Positions 33,560 through 47,637 of a stretch of 64,000 nucleotides of DNA are shown here, in pieces (positions within the stretch are counted from its first letter, which is position 1; each line of letters starts with the position of its first letter). Origin of the DNA: Acetobacteraceae bacterium (GTDB taxonomy: Bacteria; Pseudomonadota; Alphaproteobacteria; Acetobacterales; Acetobacteraceae). The position numbers and the translations under genes are program-made. The notes beneath the pieces were generated by a model. That model saw nothing but the letters and a program-made list of their open reading frames with translations, searched no databases and was not told the DNA's origin. The DNA is taken from positions 1-64,000 of the forward strand of contig JARLIM010000022.1 in the NCBI GenBank assembly GCA_031291725.1. Reading direction: 5' to 3'.

Positions 33560-34300
33560 ATGTCTGAATCACCGAAATTCATGCTGCTGACCGGGGCCAG
33601 CCGGGGCATTGGCCATGCCACCGTCAAGCTGTTCCAGGAACGCGGCTGGCGTATGCTCACCGTCTCCCGTCAACCTTTCGATCCTGCCTGCCAATGGCCC
33701 GCCGCCAGGCAGGCGCATATTCAGGCCGATCTCGCCGATCTGGACAACATCGAAGCCCTCGCCGCCGAGGTCCGCTCCCGCCTGCCGGAGGGCAAGTTGC
33801 ACGCCTTGGTCAACAATGCCGGCATTTCGCCAAAAGGGCCGGGTGGCAGCCGTATGGGCGTGCTGGAGACCGACTCGATGGCGTGGACGCATGTGCTCAA
33901 CGTCAATCTGGTCTCAACCGCCCTGCTGGTGCGCGCTTTGTTGCCCGAATTGGAAGCCGCGCACGGCTCGATCGTCAACGTGACCTCGATTGTCGGCTCG
34001 CGTGTGCATCCCTTCGCAGGCGTCGCCTACGCCGCCTCGAAAGCCGGTCTTGCCGCCCTCACCCGCGAGATCGCCGCCGAACTGGCGCCGCGCAATGTGC
34101 GCTGCAATGCCATTGCCCCCGGTGAGATCAAAACCGCCATTCTCTCCCCCGGCACGGACGACCTCGTCGCCCGCAACGTGCCGATGAAGCGGCTGGGCGA
34201 GCCGCGGGAGGTGGCGGAGACGATCCATTTCCTGTGCTCGCCGGCATCGAGCTACATCACCGGCGCGGAAATTCACATCAGCGGCGGCCAGCACGCCTGA
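33560..34300 (+). CDS. SDR family oxidoreductase
   Basis: Short-chain dehydrogenase/reductase, 246 residues, cytosolic, NAD(P)-dependent. Cofactor motif [12 protein letters not shown] at residues 11-22, NNAG in [13 protein letters not shown], serine in VNVTSIVGS, and the catalytic YxxxK in [26 protein letters not shown] and the C-terminal [14 protein letters not shown] are typical. The substrate cannot be told. ATG at 33560 has GGGAGAG eight bases upstream; an open extension to 33458 would run into the mntH control region. Confidence 0.93.
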   Translation: MSESPKFMLLTGASRGIGHATVKLFQERGWRMLTVSRQPFDPACQWPAARQAHIQADLADLDNIEALAAEVRSRLPEGKLHALVNNAGISPKGPGGSRMGVLETDSMAWTHVLNVNLVSTALLVRALLPELEAAHGSIVNVTSIVGSRVHPFAGVAYAASKAGLAALTREIAAELAPRNVRCNAIAPGEIKTAILSPGTDDLVARNVPMKRLGEPREVAETIHFLCSPASSYITGAEIHISGGQHA

Positions 34301-34304
34301 CAGA

Positions 34305-36050
34305 CTACGCCGCCAGTTCCTGCGTGCGCACCAGCCGGGCATACAGCCCATCCTGCGCCAGCAATTCGGCATGCGTGCCGATTTCCGCCGCCCGACCATC
34401 GGCCACCGCCACCACCAGATCGGCATCGCGGACGGTGGAGAGGCGATGGGCGACGACGATGGTCGTCCGTCCGTGGCGCAATGTGGCCAGCGCGGTTTGC
34501 ACCAGCGCCTCGCTCTCGGCATCCAACGCCGATGTTGCCTCATCGAGCAGCAGAATGCGCGGATTGCGCAGCAGCGCACGGGCCAGCGACACACGCTGAC
34601 GCTGACCGCCGGACAATCGCCCGCCACTCGGCCCAACGCGGGTGTTGTAGCCCTCGGGCAGAGCGGCGATGAAATCATGCGCCGCAGCCGCACGGGCGGC
34701 ATCCCGCACCTCGTCGTCGCTCGCCTCTGGCCGTCCCATGCGGATATTGGCGGCCACACTGTCGTCGAACAACAGCGTATCCTGCCCGACATAGGCAATC
34801 GCATGACGCAGCGATTCCAATGTGACCGCGCGCAGATCGACCCCATCCAGGCTGATCGATCCACGCGACACGTCATAAAAACGCGGAATCAACGCCAGCG
34901 CCGTCGATTTCCCGGCGCCGGACGGCCCCACCAGCGCCACCGTCAGCCCAGGCTCGGCAATGAAGGACAGCCCGCGCAGCCCGGCGCGGCCATCGGGATA
35001 GGCAAAAGCCGCCTCGTCGAACACCAAGCGACCATGCCCCGCCGGTAACGGCATCGCATCCGGCGCATCCGCCACGCCGTTGGGCTCATCGATAATGCCA
35101 AATACGCGCTCCAGCCCGGCCAGGCCTTCATTCAGCGCGGAATTCAAATTGCCCAAGGCCCGCAGCGGTTGCGAGGCCAGCAGCAGGGCGGTGACGAAGG
35201 CGGTGAAATCCCCCAGCGTGCCCTGTCCCTGCGCCGAGCGCCAGCCGACAAAGCCGAGCACGGCGGCCACCGCGGCACCGCCCAGCACTTCCAGCAACGG
35301 ATCGACGCGGGCGCGGCTGCGGATGATGCGCATCATCGCGGTGTACAGATCGCTGAACGCCAACTCCGCGCGATCGGTCTCGCGCTGCTCCAGCCCATAG
35401 GCCCGCACGGTGCGCGACTGGCTGAATGTCTCGGTCAGCAACGAAGCCGTCTCGCCCACCCGTTCCTGCATCCCGCCGGACGCGCGACGGATGCGTTGGC
35501 CGATGCGTTGGATCGGCAGCCCGGCAATCGGATACAGGGCGGCGGCGATCAGGCAGAGTTGCCAATCGGCGTAGATCATCGCCCCCAACAGGCCGATCAC
35601 CTTCACCCCGTCGCCCACCGAATTCACCGCACGCACCAGCGCCTCGCGGATGGACATCGCATCCGTGGTGAAGCGGGCAGCGAGCGAGGCCGGGGCTTCG
35701 CGTTCCACCTGCGCCAGATCGGCCCGCATCAGCCGGGCGAACATCCGGTTTTGCAGGCCACGAATGGCCAGCAGCACGATCTTCTGCGCCAGCACCGACT
35801 GAAAATACTGCGCCGCCGACTTTCCTGCCGTGATCGCCACCACCAAAGCCGGGATTTGATAGAGAATGCGCGGATCATGCGAGGCGAACATGTCGATCGC
35901 CTGCCCGACCACGCGCGGGTACAGCGCCTGCAATCCGGCCATCATCGCCGTCAAAAACAGCGTCAGCCCGAGCATTCCGGCGTACATGCGCACATGCTCG
36001 CGCCAGAACCGGCGGAAATAATCGGAATTCCTGATCTTGGTGCCGCTCAT
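34305..36050 (-). CDS. ABC transporter, fused permease and ATPase, MsbA/lipid-exporter type
   Basis: A 581-residue half-transporter working as a homodimer in the inner membrane. Residues about 1-310 hold six helices; residues 335-575 the ATPase, with Walker A VGPSGAGKSTALALIP, signature LSGGQRQRVSLARALL, Walker B ILLLDEATSALDAESEA and the H-loop VVAHRLST. The long middle EAPASLAARFTTDAMSIREA is typical of MsbA-like lipid A or drug exporters. It precedes, in the opposite direction, a glycosyltransferase and O-antigen-ligase-like pair, which supports an envelope lipid role. Confidence 0.9.
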   Translation of the reverse strand: MSGTKIRNSDYFRRFWREHVRMYAGMLGLTLFLTAMMAGLQALYPRVVGQAIDMFASHDPRILYQIPALVVAITAGKSAAQYFQSVLAQKIVLLAIRGLQNRMFARLMRADLAQVEREAPASLAARFTTDAMSIREALVRAVNSVGDGVKVIGLLGAMIYADWQLCLIAAALYPIAGLPIQRIGQRIRRASGGMQERVGETASLLTETFSQSRTVRAYGLEQRETDRAELAFSDLYTAMMRIIRSRARVDPLLEVLGGAAVAAVLGFVGWRSAQGQGTLGDFTAFVTALLLASQPLRALGNLNSALNEGLAGLERVFGIIDEPNGVADAPDAMPLPAGHGRLVFDEAAFAYPDGRAGLRGLSFIAEPGLTVALVGPSGAGKSTALALIPRFYDVSRGSISLDGVDLRAVTLESLRHAIAYVGQDTLLFDDSVAANIRMGRPEASDDEVRDAARAAAAHDFIAALPEGYNTRVGPSGGRLSGGQRQRVSLARALLRNPRILLLDEATSALDAESEALVQTALATLRHGRTTIVVAHRLSTVRDADLVVAVADGRAAEIGTHAELLAQDGLYARLVRTQELAA

Positions 36051-36185
36051 GGCCGCTGTCTAACAGTGCGCCGGAGGAAGTGAAAGCCCACGCCCCTCCC
36101 CCCCTGCGTCGCTGCGGTCTGGACGCCACATGATACCGCCGGTAAAGCTCTGCCCTCACGCGGGTCCGCAGCAAGGTTGGAAGAC

Positions 36186-37124
36186 ATGACGAAGGTTCTG
36201 GTCGTCTCCGGTGCGGATGCAGGCTATTTCCCGTTGATGCAGGAAATGTTCGCCTCGATGGCGCCGTGCATCCCGCCTGCCGAGAGCGGGCTTGAGATCT
36301 ATTTCGGCGCCATCGATGCCGGACTGACCGAGGCGCAATGCCAGAGCCTCGTCGAGGCGGGCGTGGTGGTGCGTGGGCTGCCGGAGAATGCAGGGCTTCC
36401 GGCCAAACATCTCAACCGCCGCCCGGCCTTGGCGGTGAATTTCGGCAAGCTCTGGCTGGACCAGATTTTTCCCGAATTCGACGTGATGATCTGGATCGAT
36501 GCCGATGCCTGGATGCAGCGCCCCGGCACCATCGAGCACTTTGTCGCCGCCACCTCTGAAGGGGCATTGGCGATCTGTGCGGAGTGCAACCGCTTCATGT
36601 CCGGGCTGGTGCGCGTGCGCTGGCTGCTCGGCGGGTTGTGGGGCATCGGCCAGCTCCGCTCGATCAACCTCAACAATGGCCGCCATGCCGGATTGCCCCT
36701 GTCGATCCTGCGCAAGATCGGCCTCAAGGCCACGCTGAACGCCGGTATTTTCGCCCTCAACCGCGTCTCTCCCGCATGGAACGCCATGCGCGCATGGCAG
36801 AAACAGGTGTTGCGGCGCGGTAAGCCGTTCTCGTCGGATCAATTGTCGATCTCGCTGGCGGTGCATATCGACGGCATCAAGCTCGAATTGCTGCCCGACA
36901 GCTTCAACTATATCGGCCCCTGGATGCTCGATGCCGATAGCGGCATGCTCGTTGAACGCTACTACCCGTACGAGCCGGTGCGCATCGTGCATATGGCCAG
37001 CGAAAAAGTGCTGCGCTTTGACCCTGATGCGCGGATCGACGTGCCTTATCGCTCCGGTGCCATGGCCAAGATCAGTGTCCGCCAGAGCTTCATGCAAGGA
37101 TCGTCCGCCCGTGCCGACCGATAG
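36186..37124 (+). CDS. Putative glycosyltransferase (GT8-like)
   Basis: A 312-residue cytosolic or membrane-associated protein. MTKVLVVSGADAGYFPLMQE at the start, then FDVMIWIDADAWMQRP around residue 100, a DxD-type motif for metal and nucleotide-sugar binding. NAGIFALNRVSPAW and FSSDQLSISLAVH near residues 185-225 match the NAGVF and DQ motifs of family 8 transferases. The acceptor is unknown. It overlaps the following O-antigen-ligase-like gene by 14 bases, which points to joint work on a surface polysaccharide or lipopolysaccharide. ATG at 36186 has GGAAG just upstream. Confidence 0.75.
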   Translation: MTKVLVVSGADAGYFPLMQEMFASMAPCIPPAESGLEIYFGAIDAGLTEAQCQSLVEAGVVVRGLPENAGLPAKHLNRRPALAVNFGKLWLDQIFPEFDVMIWIDADAWMQRPGTIEHFVAATSEGALAICAECNRFMSGLVRVRWLLGGLWGIGQLRSINLNNGRHAGLPLSILRKIGLKATLNAGIFALNRVSPAWNAMRAWQKQVLRRGKPFSSDQLSISLAVHIDGIKLELLPDSFNYIGPWMLDADSGMLVERYYPYEPVRIVHMASEKVLRFDPDARIDVPYRSGAMAKISVRQSFMQGSSARADR

Positions 37125-38379
37125 CCGCGCCATCGCCCGCGCACTGCCCACCCATACGTGGCAGGCGAAGATTGCTGTGGTGGCCGTGGTGCTGCTGCCG
37201 GTGTTCCTCTTTCATGCCCGTGCCTTCGCCGACGCCTCCGTGTCGCTGACGGCACTCCTCTTCCTGATCGAATCGGCGCGCTGCCGGGTATGGCATTGGC
37301 TGCGCCGACCATGGTTGATAGCCGCCTTGCTGCTCTGGGCGTGCATCGTCATCGGCTCATTGCAAACCGGCCCACAGGCATCGATCAACCAAGCCCTCGT
37401 GATGGGGCGTCTTTTCCTGTTCGCCGCCGCCCTGGAGGAATGGGTGCTGCCGCAGGAGCAGGCGCAGCGATGGCTGACCATCTCGCTGCGGGTGATGGCG
37501 GTGTGGCTGGTCTCGCAAGTGTGGGAGCAACGGCTGCTCGGCTCCAACATCCTCGGCGACCCGGCCTGGCCGGACGGCATGCTCACCGGCCCCTTCGTCA
37601 AGCCGCGCGCCGGTCCGGTGTTTATCGGATTGTTCATTCCCGCCGTGCTGCCGCCGGTGCTCGATCTGCTCAAGCGCGGCGACCGCCGTGGGTTCGTCTA
37701 TGGCAGCGCCATCCTGGTGATCTCGCTCGCCACGCTGATCATGATCGGCCAGCGCATGCCCACATTGTTGGCGCTGTTCGGCATCTGCATCGCCGCCCTC
37801 ATCGAGCGCCGCCTGCGCCTGCCCGCGCTGATCGCCGCGGGCCTCGGCGTGGCGCTGCTGGCCGCCCTGCCGGTACTGTCTCCGGCGACCTATTTCCGCG
37901 TGGTGCAGCTCTTCGGCCAACAAATCACCCATTTCGCCGAAGACCCATATGGTCAGCTCTACACGCGGGCGACCGAGATGATGCTGGCCCATCCCTGGTT
38001 CGGCGTGGGCTATGACGGCTTTCGCTATCTGTGCAACGACCCACGCTACATGCACGGCCTGCGCGCATATGGCATCCCGACGGCGCTGGTGCAGAACGCA
38101 GGCGGCTGCAATCTGCATCCGCATAATTACTATTTCCAAATCCTCGCCGCCGGTGGCTTGCTCGGCATGGCGGCGTTCCTGGCGATGGTGCTGGCCGTGC
38201 TGCGCCGTCTCGCCCGGTTGACGGGCAGCGCCGTGCCCCATCAGCAACGGATGCTCTTCGTGGCTGTCTGCGTCTCGTTCTGGCCGCTCGCCTCCACGCT
38301 GAGCATGTTCGTGCTCGATGCGGGCGGGTGGATTTTCCTCTTTATCGGCTGGGGATTGGCGGCAGCACGTCAACCGTAG
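37111..38379 (+). CDS. O-antigen ligase-like membrane protein (Wzy/WaaL family)
   Basis: A 422-residue inner-membrane protein with about eleven helices (IAVVAVVLLPVFLFHARAF, LAALLLWACIVIGSL region, GFVYGSAILVISLATLIMIG, LIAAGLGVALLAALPVLS, LLGMAAFLAMVLAVL). The large periplasmic loop ends HPWFGVGYDGFRY and CNLHPHNYYFQILAAGGLLG, the family signature with the conserved histidine. It ligates or polymerises O-antigen-type sugar chains. The GTG at 37111 lies within the upstream transferase gene, after AAGGA. Confidence 0.85.
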   Translation: MPTDSRAIARALPTHTWQAKIAVVAVVLLPVFLFHARAFADASVSLTALLFLIESARCRVWHWLRRPWLIAALLLWACIVIGSLQTGPQASINQALVMGRLFLFAAALEEWVLPQEQAQRWLTISLRVMAVWLVSQVWEQRLLGSNILGDPAWPDGMLTGPFVKPRAGPVFIGLFIPAVLPPVLDLLKRGDRRGFVYGSAILVISLATLIMIGQRMPTLLALFGICIAALIERRLRLPALIAAGLGVALLAALPVLSPATYFRVVQLFGQQITHFAEDPYGQLYTRATEMMLAHPWFGVGYDGFRYLCNDPRYMHGLRAYGIPTALVQNAGGCNLHPHNYYFQILAAGGLLGMAAFLAMVLAVLRRLARLTGSAVPHQQRMLFVAVCVSFWPLASTLSMFVLDAGGWIFLFIGWGLAAARQP

Positions 38380-38394
38380 AGCACGACCTTTCCC

Positions 38395-39519
38395 CTACCG
38401 CACTCTGGCAAGTAATGCCGCACGGTCGGGCAAGCAGCCTGCGCGCAACCACTCGGCCCGTAAATCCCGCAACATGCGCCCCATCTCCGGCCCCGGCTGC
38501 ACGCCAGCCTGCGCCAGATCGCGCCCCTGCACCGGAAACACCGGCACCGGCATCGATGCAATGCGCACACGCAGCATGGGCGAACTGCCAGCCAGCCACG
38601 CCCGACCGATCAAAATCTCCGGCGCGGTATCGGCCAAGGCACGCCGCAGATCATCGTCGCTGGCCTCCTCGGACAGCGCAGGCAGCACCAACGCCGCCAG
38701 ACGCTCCGCCTCCGCCCCAGAGAGATTGAGCGGTGCCCGCCCCTGCGGCAGCAACGCCGCCAGCCGCAGCACCGGATCGGCAGGCAGCAGATCGACCGAC
38801 ACCAGCCGCGCCTCCGGCAGCAATTCGGCCAGCACACCCAGACGCTGCATCAGCCCCAAGGCACGATCCGGCGATGCCGCCTCCAGGATACGCCGCATCT
38901 CACTCCACACCCGCTCGGCCGATAATTGCGCCAGCCCTTGCCGTTCAGCGGCAATCGCGGCGGTGGCGGCCGGGTCGGCCATGGCCGGGTTGTAGCGGGC
39001 GAAGAAGCGGAAATACCGCAGGATGCGAAGGTAATCCTCGCGTATCCGCAACGCCGCCTCCCCCACGAAGCGCACCACGCCCGCGCGCAGATCATCGGCA
39101 CCGCCGAAATAATCGAACACCGTGCCGTCTGGCGTCATCGACATCGCATTGATGGTGAAATCCCGCCGCGCGGCGTCCTGGCGCCAATCATCGGTGAAGG
39201 CGACAACCGCATGCCGCCCATCGGTCTGCACATCCCGCCGCAGCGTGGTGATTTCGATGCTCTCGCCGTCCACGAAGGCGGTGATGGTGCCATGCGCGAT
39301 GCCGGTGGGAATGGCGCGCAACCCGGCTTGCTCCAACAGTCGCACCACCTCCTGCGGCGCATCGGGGGTGGCGAGGTCGATGTCATGCACCTCCACGCCC
39401 GCCAACGCATCCCGCACGCAGCCCCCCACCAGCCGCGCCGCAGGCACTGCCGCCAACACGGCACGCAGTCCGGGATGGATGAGGAAATCTGGCGGGGTGA
39501 TGGTGAAGGTTTCGGTCAT
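38395..39519 (-). CDS. cca: CCA tRNA nucleotidyltransferase
   Basis: Adds or repairs the 3' CCA of tRNAs. The 374-residue class II enzyme has LVGGCVRDALAGVEVHDIDLA near residue 30, with the GGxVRD and DxD motifs, then TLRRDVQTDGRH, RRDFTINAMSM and DDLRAGVVRFVGEAALRIRED, FFARYN. The HD domain of some bacterial forms is absent. Starts at 39519 or 39525 are both possible. The Asp/Arg template motif lies in the neck region around residue 150. It is read leftward after the terminator of the atp operon. Confidence 0.92.
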   Translation of the reverse strand: MTETFTITPPDFLIHPGLRAVLAAVPAARLVGGCVRDALAGVEVHDIDLATPDAPQEVVRLLEQAGLRAIPTGIAHGTITAFVDGESIEITTLRRDVQTDGRHAVVAFTDDWRQDAARRDFTINAMSMTPDGTVFDYFGGADDLRAGVVRFVGEAALRIREDYLRILRYFRFFARYNPAMADPAATAAIAAERQGLAQLSAERVWSEMRRILEAASPDRALGLMQRLGVLAELLPEARLVSVDLLPADPVLRLAALLPQGRAPLNLSGAEAERLAALVLPALSEEASDDDLRRALADTAPEILIGRAWLAGSSPMLRVRIASMPVPVFPVQGRDLAQAGVQPGPEMGRMLRDLRAEWLRAGCLPDRAALLARVR

Positions 39520-39574
39520 AATCATCCATCGTAGAGCGGAAGAGACGAAGCCGTCATCCGCCACGTCAAAACCA

Positions 39575-39612
39575 AACAAGGCAACCCATCCTTGCGGACA
39601 GATTGCCTTGTT
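39575..39612 (-). terminator. Rho-independent-like terminator of the atp operon
   Basis: Arms 39603-39612 and 39575-39584 (AACAAGGCAA on the minus strand, complement TTGCCTTGTT) form a perfect 10-bp stem with an 18-base loop. On the minus strand a T-rich tail, TTGGTTTTG, follows. It lies 36 bp after the atpC stop. Confidence 0.6.
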
Positions 39613-39647
39613 CGATTTCCATCCCCCGCCGCAGCGGAAGCGGCGGA

Positions 39648-40055
39648 TCAGGCGGCCGGAGCGGCCTCGATCAGCGCACGGGCGGATTGGATTTTCGCCT
39701 GCGCGACGTCCAGTGCTTCCGTGTTGAACCGATCGGCAGCGGCATATTCGGCCTCGGCGGCGGCCAGACGGCTCTCGCCCTCAGCCCGCACCAGAGACGC
39801 GACTTCAACCGCCTCGGTGGCCAGCACCGTCACGCGCGTTGTCGTGACTTCGGCAAAACCGCCGGAGACATACAGCGTGTCCGTCACCGTTCCACCCACC
39901 GTCAATTTGATGGTGCCGCCACGAAGCAGCACAATCATCGGCGCATGGCCGGGCAGAACGCCCATTTCACCTTCCGCCGCCGGCAAAACCACCATGTCCG
40001 CAGATTTGGACAGCAGCAGCTTTTCCGGGCTGACGATTTCGAGATCGATCAACAT
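39648..40055 (-). CDS. atpC: F1F0 ATP synthase epsilon subunit
   Basis: Central-stalk subunit that couples rotation and inhibits ATP hydrolysis, 135 residues. Beta-barrel part: LIDLEIVSPEKLLLSKSADM, AAEGEMGVLPGHAPMIVLL with the conserved GxxGxLPGHAP motif, and YVSGGFAEVTTTRVTVLA. A short C-terminal helical pair follows, ending RALIEAAPAA. Last gene of the leftward atpHAGDC set, 17 bp after atpD. Confidence 0.96.
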   Translation of the reverse strand: MLIDLEIVSPEKLLLSKSADMVVLPAAEGEMGVLPGHAPMIVLLRGGTIKLTVGGTVTDTLYVSGGFAEVTTTRVTVLATEAVEVASLVRAEGESRLAAAEAEYAAADRFNTEALDVAQAKIQSARALIEAAPAA

Positions 40056-40072
40056 CGACGCTCTCTCCTAAA

Positions 40073-42425
<2,353 letters not shown>

Positions 42426-42441
42426 TGAACGACCCCTGAGA

Positions 42442-43973
<1,532 letters not shown>

Positions 43974-43974
<1 letters not shown>

Positions 43975-44543
43975 CAGGCGGCTCCCTTCATGGCGTATTG
44001 CAGGCGCTGCAACCGCGCCTTCAAGCTGGTGTCATACAAACGAGCGCCGATCTTCACGATCAGTCCGCCCAGGATCGAGGCATCGACATGCTTGGCGATG
44101 TTGACCTGGCCGTACCCGGCTTCGATCAACCGCGCGCGGAGCTGCTGCTCCTGCACGTCCGTCATTGGGTGGGCGGTGGTCACGTCAGCGACCACGATAC
44201 CACGCTTCATCGCCACCAGGGCGGCGAAGGCCGTGACAATCGCGCGCAGCGCCGCGAGACGGCGATTTGCCGTCACCACACCCACGAAATCGGTGATGAT
44301 TTTGGTGAAGCCCTGATCGATCAACATCGCCTTCATCGCCTTCTGGGCGGTGTTGACGTCGGTGAGAGGGCTACCGAGTAGACGACGCAGATCTGCGCTG
44401 GAGTCGATCAGGCGCCCAAGAGCGTCCATCTGTTCGACGGTGTGGTCCAGCAGATACTGGTCTTCCGCGAGGGAGTACAGAGCGGCGGCATACCGATCTG
44501 TCAGACCGCCGCCGCTGGAAATTGTTGAGCCGCCTGTGGCCAA
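43974..44543 (-). CDS. atpH: F1F0 ATP synthase delta subunit
   Basis: Peripheral-stalk subunit joining F1 to F0. From the TTG at 44543 the product has 189 residues: [58 protein letters not shown] and the C-terminal [20 protein letters not shown] with [17 protein letters not shown]. An in-frame GTG at 44576 and a longer frame exist, but 189 is the usual family length. First gene of the F1 operon; F0 genes (atpB, E, F) are not in the window, the split arrangement typical of alphaproteobacteria. Confidence 0.93.
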
Positions 44544-44684
44544 AGGTGCGGTTCCGTTTGCTACATCCCCCCACACAAGCGCAGGCAGGACCGGGTCGAT
44601 CACGTGACGTTTCACGGACGGCGGGCATCTAGCATGCGTCACAGCACGGTGCAACGCACTCCGCGGCGCTTTTTCAAGAACGGA

Positions 44685-46856
44685 TTACAGAAAACTCATC
44701 GGATCGACGTCGATCTCCACCCGGACCTGCGATGGTATCGAAACCGCCGACAGCCATAAGCGCAGCAGCTTCTGCACCGCAATGTCACGACGCACCTTGA
44801 GCAACAATCGCCGGCGATGGCGGCCGCGCAGGATGGCAAGCGGCGCTGGGGCTGGACCAAGCACGACAATTCCGGCGCCGTGCGGAGCCGCCGCCCCGAG
44901 GATTTGTGCAACTTCTTCCGCATCCGCCTCACGTTCAGCGCTCACAATCAGGGCCGCCAACCTCCCGAATGGCGGCCAGTGTCCCGGCTTGCGCTCGGCA
45001 GCCTCGCGTGCGCGGAAGGCCGGAAGATCCTGTGCCTGCAAGGCCTGCATGACGGGATGTTCTGGGTTGAAACTTTGCAGGAGCACGCGCCCCGGTGCCT
45101 CCGCCCGTCCGGCGCGGCCTGCCACCTGATGCAGCAATTGCACGGTTCGCTCCGCGGCGCGCAAATCGCCGCCGCCGAGTCCCAGATCGGCATCGACCAC
45201 GCCGACCAGCGTTAAATGCGGAAAATGCCAGCCTTTGGCGACGATCTGGGTGCCAACGATCAGATCAACCTCCCGCCGCTCGATTCGCGCCGCGGCCTCC
45301 GCCGCCGCATTCGGGCCGGAGAGCGTGTCGGAGGCCATCGGCAGAATGCGCGCCTCAGGAAAATGCCGCCCGGCCTCCTCCACGATCCGCTCCACACCGG
45401 GGCCGATGGCGGTCAGACTCGATTCGGCGCCGCATTCCGGACAGCAAGGCGGGATCGGCTCGGCGTGGCCGCAATGGTGGCAGGTGAGGATTTTCCGCGC
45501 CCGGTGCTCCACCAGCCACGCCGTGCAGTTCGGACATTGCACCCGATGACCGCAGCGGCGGCACAGCGTGAGCGGGGCATAGCCGCGGCGGTTGAGGAAC
45601 AGCATCGCCTGCTCGCCACGCTCCACCGTCTCGCGGACGGCGGCGTTGGTCGGACCGGGGAGCAACTCACCCCGCGCCGGCGGGTCAGCGCGCAAATCGA
45701 CCAGATGCACATCCGGCAGTGAGGCGCCGCCGTGGCGGGAGGGCAGTGTGAGATGGCGATAGCGGCCATGCTCGACATTATAGAAGGTCTCCAGCGACGG
45801 CGTGGCCGAGGCCAGCACCACCGGCGCATGACACAGCCGGGCGCGCACAATGGCCATGTCTCGCGCATTGTAGATCACGCCGTCTTCCTGCTTGAAGGCG
45901 GTCTCGTGCTCCTCGTCGATGACGATCAGGCCGAGATCAACGAAAGGCAGGAACAACGCTGAGCGCGCGCCCACTACCACCCCCGCCGCACCTGTCGCCA
46001 CCTCGCGCCATGTGCGGCGCCGTGTGGCCGGGCTGAGGTCGGAGTGCCACACCGCAGGCGCCGCTCCGAAGCGGGTGGTGAAACGGGCGAGGAATTGGGC
46101 AGAGAGCGCGATTTCCGGCAACAGCACCAAAGCCTGCCGCCCGGCTTGCAGACAGGCGGCAATCGCCTCGTGATACACTTCCGTCTTGCCCGATCCGGTC
46201 ACCCCATCGAGCAGCGACACATCGAAATGCCGCTTCTCAACACTCTCCCGCAACGCCTGCGCCGCCGCCGACTGCTCCAGGGACAGCAAGGGGCCGGGAC
46301 GATGGGGATCGGGACGCGGCGAGTCGGCAGCACCCAGATCGGCAGGCAGCAGCAAGCCCGCATCCGCCATCGCCCGCACCACCCCCGCCGACACCCCCGC
46401 CACTTCGGCCAGTGCGGTGCTGCCAAGCGGTTCGGCCAGCGCGAGCGCATCGAGCACGGCTTGGCGTTGTTTGGTCAATGTGGTGTCGGGTGGAATCTCA
46501 GCGCGGCGCCAACCAAGTTTCGGCGCGCTCTCCTGCATCGCGTTCACCCGCAAGGCCATCGCCAGCACGTCGCCAGGGGCGGAGAGTGTGTAGGCGGCGA
46601 TCCAGTCGATCAGGCGGCGCAGATCCGCGCGCATCGGCGGCACGTCCATGCGGGCCGAGATCGACCGCAGGCGATGATCGCCCACAGCTCCCTCCGCCGC
46701 ACCATCCCACACCACCCCCACCACCTCGCGGCGGTTGAGCGGCACCTGCACGATGTCGCCGGGAGCGAGTTCCATCCCGTTCGGCACGCGATAGTCGAAC
46801 GGGCCCGCAAACGGATAGGGCAGCAAGACCGGCACCCGCCCCCTGTGCGCATGCAT
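44685..46856 (-). CDS. priA: Primosomal protein N', replication restart helicase
   Basis: Superfamily 2 helicase that reloads the replisome at stalled forks. The 723-residue product has the 3'-DNA-binding start [20 protein letters not shown], Walker [17 protein letters not shown], the DEEH box [19 protein letters not shown], and a zinc region with [19 protein letters not shown] and CCPECGA. Helicase motifs V and VI follow in [16 protein letters not shown] and [16 protein letters not shown] at 46856 has GGGAGG eight bases upstream; the open frame beyond it is antisense to the transaldolase gene and is shadow. Divergent from tal. Confidence 0.96.
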   Translation of the reverse strand: MHAHRGRVPVLLPYPFAGPFDYRVPNGMELAPGDIVQVPLNRREVVGVVWDGAAEGAVGDHRLRSISARMDVPPMRADLRRLIDWIAAYTLSAPGDVLAMALRVNAMQESAPKLGWRRAEIPPDTTLTKQRQAVLDALALAEPLGSTALAEVAGVSAGVVRAMADAGLLLPADLGAADSPRPDPHRPGPLLSLEQSAAAQALRESVEKRHFDVSLLDGVTGSGKTEVYHEAIAACLQAGRQALVLLPEIALSAQFLARFTTRFGAAPAVWHSDLSPATRRRTWREVATGAAGVVVGARSALFLPFVDLGLIVIDEEHETAFKQEDGVIYNARDMAIVRARLCHAPVVLASATPSLETFYNVEHGRYRHLTLPSRHGGASLPDVHLVDLRADPPARGELLPGPTNAAVRETVERGEQAMLFLNRRGYAPLTLCRRCGHRVQCPNCTAWLVEHRARKILTCHHCGHAEPIPPCCPECGAESSLTAIGPGVERIVEEAGRHFPEARILPMASDTLSGPNAAAEAAARIERREVDLIVGTQIVAKGWHFPHLTLVGVVDADLGLGGGDLRAAERTVQLLHQVAGRAGRAEAPGRVLLQSFNPEHPVMQALQAQDLPAFRAREAAERKPGHWPPFGRLAALIVSAEREADAEEVAQILGAAAPHGAGIVVLGPAPAPLAILRGRHRRRLLLKVRRDIAVQKLLRLWLSAVSIPSQVRVEIDVDPMSFL

Positions 46857-46980
46857 GGCCGATCCTCCCGTAAGGTCCAGGGAATCGCGTTCGGGTTGCT
46901 TTCGGAGTCTGTCACGCATCCTGTATAGGCATGCCAGAGACGCCCCGCTTATCCCAGGGGCAAACCGTGGGACCGATAGT

Positions 46981-47637
46981 ATGAAATTCTTTGTCGACAC
47001 CGCCGACACCGCGGAAATCAAGTCGCTCGCCGCCTCTGGCCTGCTGGATGGCGTGACCACCAACCCCAGCCTGATCGCCAAATCCGGCCGCAACATCCTC
47101 GAAGTGATCGCGGAAATCTGCGGCATCGTCGATGGGCCGGTGAGTGCCGAAGTCGCCGCCACCGAGTACGAGACGATGATGCGCGAAGCCGCCGTGCTGC
47201 GGAAGATCGCCCGCAATGTCTGCATCAAGCTGCCGCTGACGCCGGACGGCCTGCGCGCGTGCAAGTCGCTGTCCAACGAGGGCGTGCAGACCAATGTCAC
47301 GCTGTGCTTCTCCGCCGCCCAGGCGCTGATCGCCGCCAAGGCCGGCGCCACCTACATCTCGCCCTTCGTCGGCCGCCTCGACGATATCGGCCAGGACGGC
47401 ATGGAGCTGATCGCCGAGATCGTCGAGATCTACGGCAACTATCCGGCGCTGACCACGCAGGTGCTGGTGGCCTCGGTGCGCAACCCGATCCACGTGACGG
47501 CTGCCGCCAAGATTGGCGCCGATGTGGCCACGCTGCCGCCGGCGGTGCTGCGCCAACTCTATCACCACCCGCTGACCGACAAGGGCCTGGCTGGCTTCCT
47601 GAAGGATTGGCAGGGCACCGGCCAGTCGATTCTCTGA
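46981..47637 (+). CDS. tal: Transaldolase, short TalC/fructose-6-phosphate aldolase type
   Basis: Pentose-phosphate-pathway enzyme moving a dihydroxyacetone unit, 218 residues. [37 protein letters not shown], the Schiff-base lysine in [13 protein letters not shown] near residue 84, [30 protein letters not shown], all TalC signatures. ATG at 46981, normal start. Its TGA overlaps the ATG of the DUF484 gene, and that gene's stop overlaps xerC, so the three are co-translated. Confidence 0.95.
   Translation: MKFFVDTADTAEIKSLAASGLLDGVTTNPSLIAKSGRNILEVIAEICGIVDGPVSAEVAATEYETMMREAAVLRKIARNVCIKLPLTPDGLRACKSLSNEGVQTNVTLCFSAAQALIAAKAGATYISPFVGRLDDIGQDGMELIAEIVEIYGNYPALTTQVLVASVRNPIHVTAAAKIGADVATLPPAVLRQLYHHPLTDKGLAGFLKDWQGTGQSIL

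Noticed and set aside
46857..47351. 165-codon N-terminal extension of priA
   Set aside because: It would run antisense through the transaldolase gene; the ATG at 46856 has a good ribosome site and matches the PriA start.
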